46,232 nt of DNA from JAPXRI01 sp033813635 (GCA_033813635.1 JAPXRI010000020.1:1-46232); one strand, 5' to 3'. Counted from the first letter of the stretch, positions 1-7,393 are shown. Made by a program: numbers and translations. Notes: generated from the letters alone by a model not told the origin.

Positions 1-372
1 ACTAAGAAGCGTGAAGAATTCAACCGCATGATTGACGAGTGTATGGCCGGTAATATCGATATGATCATTACAAAGTCTATCAGCCGCTTTGCGCGAAACA
101 CGCTGGACTGTTTGAAGTATATCCGCCAACTAAAGGACAAGAACATTCCGGTCTATTTTGAGAAAGAAAACATAAACACCATGGATTCCAAGGGCGAGGT
201 TATGCTCACGATTATGGCATCCCTTGCGCAGCAGGAAAGTCAGTCCTTGAGTCAGAATGTGAAGCTGGGTTTGCAGTATCGTTACCAACAAGGTGAAATA
301 CAAGTCAACTGCGCACGGTTTCTCGGTTATACCAAGGATGAGAATAAGCGCCTTGTGGTTGTACCCGAAGAA
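1..372 (+). CDS. Large serine recombinase, N-terminal part (cut by window edge and gap)
   Basis: This is the resolvase-type catalytic domain of a large serine recombinase that cuts and rejoins DNA to move a mobile element. The reading frame is already open at base 1 (it begins TKKREEFNRMIDECMAG), so the true start and the catalytic serine near the N-terminus lie outside the window. Visible family motifs are ITKSISRFARNTLDCL (the SR.SRF.RN helix of resolvases), the EKENINTMDSKGE stretch and the LAQQESQSLSQN segment that follows the catalytic core. The frame runs to base 372 and then meets ten Ns. The rest of the protein continues after the gap in a different frame, so the apparent stop at 418-420 is an artefact. 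Most similar in layout to TnpX/Tn4451-type or ICE recombinases of Firmicutes. Family assignment is firm; the element it serves is not visible. Confidence 0.9.
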
Positions 373-382
373 NNNNNNNNNN
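373..382. other. Assembly gap (10 N) inside the recombinase gene
   Basis: Ten Ns sit between codons for VVPEE (ending at 372) and a resumed frame reading IYREYLEGASMLKIARGLE from base 384. A 10-base gap puts the two halves out of frame. The real gap length should be 2 modulo 3, and comparison with recombinases of this type suggests about 17 bases (roughly six residues). Confidence 0.97.
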
Positions 383-383
383 C

Positions 384-1328
384 ATTTATCGAGAATACCT
401 TGAGGGTGCAAGTATGCTGAAGATTGCCCGGGGGTTAGAGGCCGACGGTATTCTGAACGGTGCAGGCAATGAGCGCTGGCACACCAGCAACATTAACAAT
501 ATTTTACGCAATGAAAAGTACATCGGCGATGCTCTCTTACAGAAAACCTATACGGTTGATTTTCTCACAAAAAAGCGGGTCAAGAACAACGGCATCGTTC
601 CGCAGTATTATGTAGAAAACAGCCATGAAGCCATCATCCCGCGTGAAGTTTTCATGCAGGTGCAGGAAGAGCTTATCCGCCGCCGAATTGTCCACACCAG
701 TCCGAACGGAAAGACCAGAACTTTCAGCAGCAACCACGTCTTTGCTCAGATAATCATCTGCGGCAAATGCGGTGAGGTTTTTCGCAGGGTGCATTGGAAC
801 AACAGAGGTAAGAAGTCCATCGTCTGGCGCTGTGTCAGCCGGTTAGAAAACACCGGCCTATTCTGCGATGCCCGCACGGTACTGGAGAGCACCATCGAGC
901 AAGTGCTAGTCACCGCCATTAATCAGACGCTTTGCGACAAAGACTCTTTCCTCACAACTCTACGGGATAACATCGCCACCGTTATAAATCGAGAAAGCGA
1001 CAAGGCCTTGGCGGATATCGATAAGCGGCTGGAGGAACTGCAAACGGAACTACTGAAGCTTGCCACCTCTAATGCCGATTATGATAAAGTCGGTGATGAG
1101 ATACACCGACTGCGTGACCAGAAACAAAAGATGCAGCTTGAAAGTGCTAACCGTGATGAACTCAAAAAGCGCATGGCTGATATGAGCGCATTCCTAAAAA
1201 AGCAATCCGCCGCCCTCGCTGAATACGACGAGCAGCTTATCCGACGGCTGATCGAAAAAGTCAGCATCTATGAGGATAAATTTATTGTGGAATTCAAGTC
1301 CGGCGTGACGGTGGATGTAAATAAATAA
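384..1328 (+). CDS. Large serine recombinase, C-terminal part
   Basis: This is the continuation of the recombinase begun at base 1. From base 384 it reads IYREYLEGASMLKIARGL, the Recombinase-domain entry, followed by the DNA-binding segment WHTSNINNILRNEKYIGDALLQKT (about residues 25-50 of this piece). A zinc beta-ribbon follows, with cysteines at CGKCGEVF and a later CVSR...FCDA. A long charged coiled coil comes next (LADIDKRLEELQTELLKL through MSAFLKKQ), and a C-terminal RRLIEKVSIYEDKFIVEFKSG tail is typical of Firmicute TnpX-like recombinases. The coiled coil in this family controls synapsis direction. An ATG at 414 would start an ORF here but has no ribosome site and starts mid-domain, so it is not a separate gene. 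A terminator follows 12 bases after the stop. Base composition is AT-richer than the rest of the window, as expected for a mobile element. Confidence 0.92.
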   Translation: MYREYLEGASMLKIARGLEADGILNGAGNERWHTSNINNILRNEKYIGDALLQKTYTVDFLTKKRVKNNGIVPQYYVENSHEAIIPREVFMQVQEELIRRRIVHTSPNGKTRTFSSNHVFAQIIICGKCGEVFRRVHWNNRGKKSIVWRCVSRLENTGLFCDARTVLESTIEQVLVTAINQTLCDKDSFLTTLRDNIATVINRESDKALADIDKRLEELQTELLKLATSNADYDKVGDEIHRLRDQKQKMQLESANRDELKKRMADMSAFLKKQSAALAEYDEQLIRRLIEKVSIYEDKFIVEFKSGVTVDVNK

Positions 1329-1340
1329 GCTAAAAATAAA

Positions 1341-1390
1341 CAAGGCACCCTACGTTGTATAATTCTTGTAGAGTGCCTTGCCGTTTTTTT
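1341..1390. terminator. Terminator after recombinase, shared with MFS gene
   Basis: The arms at 1341-1353 and 1368-1380 pair over 13 positions with one mismatch and are followed by a T tract at 1384-1390. It sits between the converging recombinase (+) and MFS pump (-), so it can end the plus-strand transcript. Confidence 0.85.
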
Positions 1391-1393
1391 CAC

Positions 1394-2614
1394 TTACGGC
1401 CTCATTGTAACTTTATCATAACGCCTTGTCAGAAGGCGGCAAAGAATAGCGTCTGCCATCAACGCAACACCCGACCAGAAAAACCATGTATTCACACCTA
1501 CGACCTCAACAACCGGACCTGCAACAAGCAGACCTATCGGCATAGCAAGAGTCATGGCAGTCATCAAGAGGGAAAACACCTTGCCCATCATTTCAGGTGC
1601 AATGCTTTCTTGAACATAGGCCATAACTGGAACATTCATAAATGTACCGGAGGCACCCAAGAAGAAACAGCATACAACAAAAATCCAGAAACCACTTATT
1701 GGAAGCGCCCCACTAATTAGTGTAGTCAGTCCCATTAAGCCAATAGCTAAGGATGCCATGAAAAATCTCCTTTTCATGCCGCCCCACACACCGATAACCA
1801 AAGATGAAAGAAGCAATCCGCCTGCAAATACAAATTCCACAATGCCATTGTGCCATGCTTCGCCCATAAAGTGGCTACGTACCAGCAGAGGAAACAAAGA
1901 ACCTAAGGGCATGTAAAGTATGGTCATCAGCAGCATGGGGAAAAACACAGCCATTAAAGGCTTATTTGCTTTCATTGAGATAAAACCCTGCTTCATGTCA
2001 GACAATAGATTCATCTTTTCACTGGCTTGCGGAATATCCGGAATTATAATTAACAAAAGGCAAACTATCGCAAAAGCAGCCCCCAGTATATCCACAACCA
2101 TAATGGCATAAATAGGCATAAATACCATGAGTGCAGCACCCAGCACAGGCCCCATCATGTTAGATACAGATTGAATCATGTTACCCCAACCGCCTGCTTT
2201 GGTCAACATGTCGGTAGGCACAAACATTGGTATAGCCGCTTGCATAGCCGGGCCATGAAAGGTATTGCCCAATCCGCGTATAAATAAAACAATGTAGATA
2301 AACCAAATAGGCGGTGTCTGTAAAAGTAAAAAAGCTGCGCCAAGAATGATGCTGGATACGGCTACTAAGCCGTCAGCTGCAATCATTACCGAGCGACGAT
2401 TGTATCTATCGATCCATACACCGGCAAATGGTCCGATTAACATATTGGGGAGAAAAGCAACAACGGATGCAATCGTCAGTGTGATTGCGGATTCAGTCTG
2501 GATGGTAAGCCACCAGATAATGGCAAACTGCACTGCGGCAGAACCCAATATTGAAAAAGCTTGTCCTGCATATATTATAGCAAATTGTTTTTTCCAGTTT
2601 ATTATTTTGTTCAT
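1394..2614 (-). CDS. MFS drug efflux pump, macrolide-efflux (Mef) type
   Basis: A 406-residue membrane transporter of the major facilitator superfamily, expected to expel a drug by proton antiport. It has about 12 hydrophobic segments. The loop signature GPFAGVWIDRYNRR (residues 61-74) matches the Mef/MFS_3 group, and the C-terminal half contains MAYVQESIAPEMMGKVFSL and MPIGLLVAGP, both like the streptococcal Mef proteins. Start is the ATG at 2614 behind AAAGGAG. It is the last gene of a minus-strand resistance block (lnu, vat, small ORF, methyltransferase), but has its own 250-base leader with a short ORF and hairpins, suggesting drug-responsive attenuation. A second, GC-rich homologue lies at 43395. 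Substrate is inferred from family; it could export another hydrophobic compound. Confidence 0.85.
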   Translation of the reverse strand: MNKIINWKKQFAIIYAGQAFSILGSAAVQFAIIWWLTIQTESAITLTIASVVAFLPNMLIGPFAGVWIDRYNRRSVMIAADGLVAVSSIILGAAFLLLQTPPIWFIYIVLFIRGLGNTFHGPAMQAAIPMFVPTDMLTKAGGWGNMIQSVSNMMGPVLGAALMVFMPIYAIMVVDILGAAFAIVCLLLIIIPDIPQASEKMNLLSDMKQGFISMKANKPLMAVFFPMLLMTILYMPLGSLFPLLVRSHFMGEAWHNGIVEFVFAGGLLLSSLVIGVWGGMKRRFFMASLAIGLMGLTTLISGALPISGFWIFVVCCFFLGASGTFMNVPVMAYVQESIAPEMMGKVFSLLMTAMTLAMPIGLLVAGPVVEVVGVNTWFFWSGVALMADAILCRLLTRRYDKVTMRP

Positions 2615-2686
2615 TTTTAAGAAATCTCCTTTTATAAAATCAGTTTATGCAACATTACAAGCTGCACATTTACAAAAACATAATTT

Positions 2687-2773
2687 TATAAGGAAGATTT
2701 GGAATCTTATTTTCCTTATAGACTATGTTTTTAAACACAACAAATAAACTCCTAAGAGTTCGTGCTTAAAAAC
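2687..2773 (-). promoter_or_regulatory. Candidate attenuator hairpins ahead of the MFS pump
   Basis: Two hairpins can form in the minus-strand leader RNA. The first pairs 2762-2773 with 2727-2738 (12 bp, with a GU pair), enclosing a small hairpin (2756-2760 with 2747-2751); it lies inside the leader ORF. The second pairs 2713-2720 with 2687-2694 and 2703-2707 with 2695-2699, just after the leader stop, and is followed by an A/U-rich stretch. A ribosome stalled on the leader ORF would melt the first hairpin. The mechanism is inferred, and the second hairpin lacks an ideal U tract. Confidence 0.5.
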
Positions 2774-2806
2774 ATATATTACATGAATACTATCCACATA
2801 GGTCAT
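2723..2806 (-). CDS. Putative 27-residue leader peptide upstream of MFS pump
   Basis: A short ORF starting at the ATG at 2804-2806, behind an AGGAAG ribosome site, and ending at a TAG at 2723-2725, about 110 bases before the pump start. It begins MTYVDSIHVIYVF and ends in CLKT. The hydrophobic IHVIYVF run loosely recalls the IFVI stalling motif of Erm leader peptides. Its codons overlap a strong stem-loop. Leader ORFs of this kind are known ahead of several macrolide, lincosamide and related resistance genes, where drug-dependent ribosome stalling changes RNA folding. I do not recognise this exact peptide, and expression is inferred. Confidence 0.55.
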   Translation of the reverse strand: MTYVDSIHVIYVFKHELLGVYLLCLKT

Positions 2807-2860
2807 TGCCTCACTTCCTGTTTTTAATTTTATTGCATAAAAGCGTACTGGTAAGGTTTG

Positions 2861-3643
2861 CTACTTCCTGCTCAACTTCTCACCCATTTTTTTGCCGATG
2901 TAAAAAACATACCCATAATGCTGCTTGTGCTTTTCATATAAATCAACCTCATACTTCATACTGTGGACATAGTCCTCTACGGTTTTATCTTCCGGATATT
3001 TTATCAAAAGCTCTTTTTCTGTTGCCTGACGTGGGATAAAATAATTTTGAATCCAACATTCCTCTGGTAATGTAAATGCTGCAACAAAACTATACCCCGA
3101 TTTTTGCATTGATTCGATATTGCTTTCTATCGAATACAAACCACTACCTGCATCAATCCAGAACTTCTCTATTTCGGCAGGCTTTTCTGTGGTAAGCCAC
3201 GAGGGACTGGTTACGGCTATATATCCATCTGTTTTGAGAAAGCCATTCCAGTAGCTAAGTGTTTTTTCAAACCCTAAGCTGTCTATCATTCCCTCAGACC
3301 AGATAAGGTCGAACCCATCTTTTTCAAAAGGGAGTTTTAGGGCGTCGCCGACAATACCTTGCACTCTGTCGGAAAAATTATGTTTCTTGGAAGCATCGTT
3401 AAAAATGTTTATAAAATCAGCTACCATATCTACGCCTGTAATATGACCACCAGTATTCTTTGCAAGTATCATCGTTTGACCGCCTGTACCGCAGCCGATA
3501 TCTGCTATCTTTGAATTGCTGTCAAGGTTCATTATGAAACTTAGGGCTTTTAGCGTCATTTCAGCACTTCCTGGGCCTTGCCTTTCTAAGTCGAGATGGC
3601 TTTCGATTAATAATTCGAATTCTGTTATTGTTTTATTTTTCAT
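2861..3643 (-). CDS. Class I SAM-dependent methyltransferase
   Basis: A 260-residue soluble methyltransferase. The SAM-binding glycine loop is IADIGCGTGG (residues 46-55), followed by an acidic post-I strand (ITGVDMV) and VGDALKLPFEKDGFDLIWSEG, the usual motif II/III region of small-molecule methyltransferases of the UbiE/Methyltransf_11 group. Start is ATG 3643 with GGAGATAT just upstream. It overlaps the preceding small ORF by 11 bases, indicating translational coupling, and sits in a drug-resistance block. It is not an Erm-type rRNA methylase: those have a different N-terminal arrangement and catalytic loop. The substrate is unknown; a role in resistance is suggested only by neighbours. 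Confidence 0.85.
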   Translation of the reverse strand: MKNKTITEFELLIESHLDLERQGPGSAEMTLKALSFIMNLDSNSKIADIGCGTGGQTMILAKNTGGHITGVDMVADFINIFNDASKKHNFSDRVQGIVGDALKLPFEKDGFDLIWSEGMIDSLGFEKTLSYWNGFLKTDGYIAVTSPSWLTTEKPAEIEKFWIDAGSGLYSIESNIESMQKSGYSFVAAFTLPEECWIQNYFIPRQATEKELLIKYPEDKTVEDYVHSMKYEVDLYEKHKQHYGYVFYIGKKMGEKLSRK

Positions 3644-3848
3644 CGTATATCTCCTTTAGCTCTTTTTCCAGCAAATTCACCGCAATTTCAAAAGCGACGA
3701 TTCGTCTTTTTGCAAGTGTAACCTGCGATTTATATCTATCAGGATTTTCCTTTGACTCAAGTGTTTTAAGTGTTTCTGTTAGCTTGTGAATGGTTGAATC
3801 AATCTGCCGTTTGGCTTCGAACAGTTCTTCTTTCGAGTACACGCTCAT
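3633..3848 (-). CDS. Small coiled-coil protein of unknown function
   Basis: A 71-residue, highly charged, all-helical protein (MSVYSKEELFEAKRQIDSTI onward) with heptad-like leucines in HKLTETLKTLESKEN and FEIAVNLLEKELKEIY, predicting an antiparallel coiled-coil hairpin. There is no signal peptide or membrane segment. It overlaps the acetyltransferase stop by four bases (ATGA arrangement) and its own end overlaps the methyltransferase start by 11 bases, so the three genes are translationally coupled. I do not recognise a named function. Confidence 0.75.
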   Translation of the reverse strand: MSVYSKEELFEAKRQIDSTIHKLTETLKTLESKENPDRYKSQVTLAKRRIVAFEIAVNLLEKELKEIYDEK

Positions 3849-4480
3849 TTTATCTCCTTTATTTTTTCAAGGTCGGCACTACACAAAGCCTCAAGGTTAT
3901 CAAAAATCTTTTTAGCAGGCCATTCCCACCACTTTAATTCCAGCAGATAGCCAATGAGTTCATCCTCAAACCTTTTCTTAATAATTCTGATAGGATTGCC
4001 ACCTGCAATATGATAAGCCGGTATATCTTTTGTAACTACTGAATTGGCAGCAACAATTGCTCCATCACCAATATGCACGCCGGGCATTACAGTGACATTT
4101 TGACCTATCCACACATCATTGCCAACAACAGTATCTCCTTTGAAAGGTAAATCCCCAAGTGTCGGAGTGGCCTTTTCCCAACCATGTCCCATGATATTAA
4201 ATGGATAAGTAGTGACGCTGCACATTCTATGATTCGCACCGTTCATTATAAACTCGATACCTTTTGCTATAGCGCAGAATTTCCCAATGATGAGCTTATC
4301 ACCTAAAAATTCATAGTGATGTGTAACGCGCTCCTCAAACCGTACCGGCCCATTGATATCATCATAATAGGTGTAATCACCGACGATAATATTTGGGCGT
4401 GTGATTACATTTTTAATATAGCATACGCTTTTTATTTTTTCATTCGGATAAATAGAATTTGGATCTGGTCCATATTGCAT
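3845..4480 (-). CDS. Vat-type streptogramin A O-acetyltransferase
   Basis: A 211-residue left-handed beta-helix acetyltransferase of the xenobiotic acetyltransferase (Vat/CatB) group, which transfers acetyl from acetyl-CoA to the hydroxyl of group A streptogramins. The Vat hallmark IMNGANHRM is present, with the expected catalytic histidine at residue 84. Hexapeptide repeats run through VVGNDVWIGQNVTVMPGVHIGDGAIVAANSVV and on to DIPAYHIAGGNP, and the KWWEWP element near the C-terminus is typical of Vat proteins. Length fits Vat (about 205-220). Start ATG 4480 follows AAGGAG at good spacing. It is the first gene of the coupled vat/small-ORF/methyltransferase set. Allele cannot be named from reading alone, and enzymatic specificity is inferred from family. 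Confidence 0.9.
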   Translation of the reverse strand: MQYGPDPNSIYPNEKIKSVCYIKNVITRPNIIVGDYTYYDDINGPVRFEERVTHHYEFLGDKLIIGKFCAIAKGIEFIMNGANHRMCSVTTYPFNIMGHGWEKATPTLGDLPFKGDTVVGNDVWIGQNVTVMPGVHIGDGAIVAANSVVTKDIPAYHIAGGNPIRIIKKRFEDELIGYLLELKWWEWPAKKIFDNLEALCSADLEKIKEIK

Positions 4481-4622
4481 ATATAATTCTCCTTATAGTT
4501 TCGGTCGTTCCTATGTAAATAGTCAGTCTCGGAGCCGACATTCAACCTGGCATAAAACCTCGACAATAGTAGAAAGTAATTTTAAATAGGCAGCCTTACT
4601 TTTTCTTGCGTTTAGGCTCAAA

Positions 4623-4640
4623 GACAAATTAAAATTTGTC
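4623..4640 (-). terminator. Hairpin just after the lnu-type gene
   Basis: A perfect 8-bp stem (4623-4630 with 4633-4640, two-base loop) begins three bases after the nucleotidyltransferase stop on the minus strand and is followed by CTTTG. It is a short and weak terminator candidate; the vat gene 160 bases further on may still be co-transcribed. Confidence 0.45.
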
Positions 4641-4642
4641 AG

Positions 4643-5137
4643 TTATTTATATTCATTAGGAATAGGAATATTAAACCTCTCGCACAAAAGTCTTACATCA
4701 TGAACATCATTTTCATCATACTCATATCCCAGGTGAAATAAAACTTGATTCTTAGCATCTATACACTTTACCACTTTATCTCCTATTTTCCCGATACCAC
4801 TAAACACTTCTGGAGGATAAGCTTCTCCTTCAAAAACAAGGTATCCCTGTTCATCGAATTCAAATATATGAAGATCGATTATCCTACCTTTAGCGTCCTT
4901 CCAAACCGTGTGATCTGTAGTGGTATATGCTTCGATAACTTCAGAAAAGCCTTTTTCTTTTATTATTTCAAGAAATTTTTTGCTATTGCTTTTTTCCACA
5001 AACAAATCAATATCGTTGTGGACCCTTGTTTCCTCACCTAAGAGAGCATCAACTCCCCAGCCGCCATCTAACCAAATGGCAATCTCATTTTCTTCGGCAT
5101 AAAAAATTATCTCAATGGCATCTTTTTCATTTACCAT
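4643..5137 (-). CDS. Lincosamide nucleotidyltransferase (Lnu(C)-like)
   Basis: A 164-residue nucleotidyltransferase expected to adenylylate lincomycin and clindamycin. The N-terminal part has the nucleotidyltransferase signature IWLDGGWGVDALLGE (GGWGVD at 25-30) and HNDID (40-44), which supplies the metal-binding aspartates. IDLHIFEFDEQG and VLFHLGYEYDENDVHDVRLL match the C-terminal half of the small Lnu(A/C/D/P) group, and the 164-residue length equals that of Lnu(C)-type enzymes. Start ATG 5137 is preceded by GGAGGGG. It is the outermost gene of the acquired block, next to the four repeats that look like a transposon end. The class is well supported; the exact allele is not. Confidence 0.9.
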   Translation of the reverse strand: MVNEKDAIEIIFYAEENEIAIWLDGGWGVDALLGEETRVHNDIDLFVEKSNSKKFLEIIKEKGFSEVIEAYTTTDHTVWKDAKGRIIDLHIFEFDEQGYLVFEGEAYPPEVFSGIGKIGDKVVKCIDAKNQVLFHLGYEYDENDVHDVRLLCERFNIPIPNEYK

Positions 5138-5192
5138 GCAACCCCTCCGTTCAAATTTAAATCTTTCGCTTCAATAAACACATTTTTAGTCA

Positions 5193-5309
5193 ACATCAAA
5201 CCTGACCACACAACCTCAAAAACCCCCGAAAAAACATCTAACCTGACCACTCATGACCCCTGACATCTAACTCGACCACTCGCAGGGCTATGACATCTAA
5301 CCTGACCAC
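5193..5309. repeat. Four imperfect 17-bp direct repeats at island edge
   Basis: Copies of ACATCTAACCTGACCAC or close variants occur at 5193-5209, 5234-5250, 5263-5279 and 5293-5309, spaced 41, 29 and 30 bases. The reverse complement is GTGGTCAGGTTAGATGT. Serial repeats of this size are typical of multi-site transposase-binding ends, as in IS21-like elements. No transposase is present next to them, so this is probably a solo or remnant end. It lies within the 339-base gene-free stretch 5138-5476, which also holds the lnu ribosome site and the hairpin at 5401. I see nothing else in that stretch. Base composition shifts from AT-rich to GC-rich just to the right. Confidence 0.75.
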
Positions 5310-5400
5310 TTGACTATCAAAACAGCCCCTTTGGACTTGTTTCCACGAAGCGATATTTTCATGTTTTTCGTTCAATGGGTTTTACGCCCATGTGTGCTGA

Positions 5401-5425
5401 AAGCCTTGATATTTAAGGCTTTTTC
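5401..5425 (+). terminator. Hairpin with T tract, no clear upstream gene
   Basis: Eight-bp arms 5401-5408 and 5416-5423 with a T run at 5421-5425 form a plus-strand terminator-like structure. In minus-strand RNA it would lie about 55 bases past the sialidase-like gene, where the same stem can form without a good U tract. Confidence 0.45.
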
Positions 5426-5476
5426 ACACACTCACTCTTTCGCCCTTGACATCAATACTACCGTCTCAACGTGTCT

Positions 5477-7255
5477 CTACACCGGGGAGACATCGAGGGA
5501 GAGGATGAAAAACTCCGCGGGGGCAAGGGGGTCGGAGCAGTGGGGGATATCCGGGGTGTCGGGGGTGCAGTCCCGCTCGTTGATGTCGTGGAGCTCGCCG
5601 GTGCGGAAGACGATGCGGGAGACGGCGTCGCAGGAGGCGCAGGCGGCAAAGGAGGCCTGCTCGCCGTTGACCGAAATTTGATAGGAGAAGTCCGCGCAGT
5701 CGTTTCTGATGACCATGTCGAGCTTTTCACCCGCCTCGTACCGGCGGAGCTTTCGCCACTCGCTGCCGGCGCGGATCCGGAGCCAGCCGTCAGGCGAAAG
5801 GCGCAGGCGCATATGGGCAAGCCCCTTGTTATCCTGCAGCTCTATGAACAGCTCGCCCCGGCCGTTTTGCGCGGGGACGAGGCTGAACCTCGCCTCAAGC
5901 TTTTCCGAGGGCGGGAACTGCCGCTCGGCCTTCGCGTAATCCACGGGGTCGGCGTCCTTTAGGGACAGCGCGGGGACACCTTCGAAGGGAACGACGCGTA
6001 CCGGGGCCCAGATCAGCGAGTAGAGCGTCCAGTCCTCCAGCGCGTTTTCGCCGGAGAAATCCGGCTGATGGGGGAAGCCAATTTCCCGGAGCACAGGGAC
6101 GGGGATTTTGGAGACAAAGATGTCCTCCTTCGACATGCTGAAGGCGACCCAGAACTCGCCGTTTTCGTTCTGGCCGTTGGTCTCGGTGATGCCCCGGACA
6201 TAGTTCAAGCCGTAGTCCTTGCAGCGGCCGTAATAGCGCCTCGGCGCCACGTCGCCGCAGACAAGGCGCATATTGTCGTAGGTGTAGCCGTCGTCGGAGA
6301 CGATCACCGCCAGCGGGTAGCGGAGCTGGTTGCAGGGGGTGGGCGTGTAGACCGCGGCGTATTTGCCGTCCGCCGTCCTCTGGCCCCAGATTTTCTGCCC
6401 GGCCATCACCAGGGACGGCTCGCGGACCGCCGGGTCCCAGCTCTGTCCGTTGTCGTGGGAATAGCTGACCTTCGACCATTTCCAAAGGCCGACCACCTCG
6501 TTTTCGGAGGTGTGGTAGTAGGACAACGCGGCGACGCGCTCCCTGGCCTCGTCGATTCTGATCAGCGGATCGCCGCGCTCGCTCTCCTCGATCCACTGCA
6601 GAACCGTCAGCGGGTCGGAGAGCAGCTCGTCGCAGGCTTCGACAAAGCCGGCGTCCGGCGAGCCGGTATAAAAGGGGAAAAGGGTATTGTCCGGCCCGTA
6701 CCCGGCGTTGTATCGGATGAAGTACACCGGGCCCAGGGTGTTGTCGGCGTACACTTCGCGGACTACCCGGCCGATGCCCCGCCCGTCGTTGGGGTTGTCG
6801 CCGTGGACGCTCAGGCCGTAATAGCCGCAGGCGAGCAGCCGTCCGTTCTTCGCGGCGTACCAGCCCATGCGCTGGTGCATCACCGCGAAGGCGTTGTCGC
6901 GAAAGGGCCTGTCCTCAAAGCCGCGCTTCACCGTCCCGGGCTCTAATTTATACTGTGGGAACAGCACCGCCGGGCGCGTCCATTCTACGCCGTCCTCCGA
7001 GCGGCAGAAAAAGGTCATCCCCGGCGGGACGTGCTCGGAGACGGGGTTCGAGAGGTAGCTTAAGTAAAACCGCCCGAAATGCCGGCAGAGCATCGGCGCG
7101 TGGTTGTAGGTCCAGCCGTAGTCCTCCGCCAGGTCAGGGTTTACCCGGTTGCAGCGGTACACCTGATAGGTCTTCACCCCCGGAACCGGCGCGAGCCCGC
7201 CGTGGGTAAACCGCCCGTCGACCCGGGTATTGCCTATGTATCTGACTTTCTTCAT
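5477..7255 (-). CDS. Sialidase-like beta-propeller protein
   Basis: A 592-residue protein with sialidase-superfamily features. Two Asp-box motifs (S-x-D-x-G-x-x-W type) are visible: SEDGVEW (residues 86-92) and SHDNGQSW (266-273). Aromatic/charged strands between them fit a six-bladed propeller. The last 150 or so residues (from about 430) look like a separate beta-sandwich, concanavalin/lectin-like domain. There is no signal peptide, so it is probably cytoplasmic. I chose ATG 7255, with AGGGTGG ahead of it; a GTG at 7270 is also open but its ribosome site is too close. A good promoter lies at 7292-7320. True sialidase activity is uncertain: no clear Arg triad or Tyr/Glu pair can be assigned by eye, and it could act on another sugar. 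Confidence 0.7.
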   Translation of the reverse strand: MKKVRYIGNTRVDGRFTHGGLAPVPGVKTYQVYRCNRVNPDLAEDYGWTYNHAPMLCRHFGRFYLSYLSNPVSEHVPPGMTFFCRSEDGVEWTRPAVLFPQYKLEPGTVKRGFEDRPFRDNAFAVMHQRMGWYAAKNGRLLACGYYGLSVHGDNPNDGRGIGRVVREVYADNTLGPVYFIRYNAGYGPDNTLFPFYTGSPDAGFVEACDELLSDPLTVLQWIEESERGDPLIRIDEARERVAALSYYHTSENEVVGLWKWSKVSYSHDNGQSWDPAVREPSLVMAGQKIWGQRTADGKYAAVYTPTPCNQLRYPLAVIVSDDGYTYDNMRLVCGDVAPRRYYGRCKDYGLNYVRGITETNGQNENGEFWVAFSMSKEDIFVSKIPVPVLREIGFPHQPDFSGENALEDWTLYSLIWAPVRVVPFEGVPALSLKDADPVDYAKAERQFPPSEKLEARFSLVPAQNGRGELFIELQDNKGLAHMRLRLSPDGWLRIRAGSEWRKLRRYEAGEKLDMVIRNDCADFSYQISVNGEQASFAACASCDAVSRIVFRTGELHDINERDCTPDTPDIPHCSDPLAPAEFFILSLDVSPV

Positions 7256-7291
7256 AAAAAATATTTCCACCCTTTGTAAGGCTTTTTAACC

Positions 7292-7320
7292 AGTATACCA
7301 TAATCCGACATAAATGTCAC
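7292..7320 (-). promoter_or_regulatory. SigA-type promoter for the sialidase-like gene
   Basis: On the minus strand GTGACA (7315-7320), a 17-base spacer and TATACT (7292-7297) with an upstream TGG (extended -10). It drives leftward transcription 37 bases before the chosen start. Confidence 0.7.
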
Positions 7321-7393
7321 CGAATAAAGCGAAAACCGCGCATTCCGCGCCGGGGACGGCATATCCTTAAACCAGAGCGCTTTTAAGAGCATA

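Noticed and set aside
414..420. Separate recombinase gene starting at ATG 414 and a stop at 418-420 in the first half
   Set aside because: Both come from the artificial 10-N gap; protein motifs run on from base 384 in the second frame.
2861..3643. Erm-type 23S rRNA methylase
   Set aside because: Motifs belong to the small-molecule class I group, and Erm-specific segments are absent.
5193..5309. CRISPR-like array at 5193
   Set aside because: Repeats are only 17 bp and imperfect, with short unequal spacers; there are no cas genes.
5471..5962. Plus-strand ORFs of 160-290 residues opposite the sialidase-like gene
   Set aside because: Shadow frames in GC-rich DNA; no ribosome sites and no recognisable domains.
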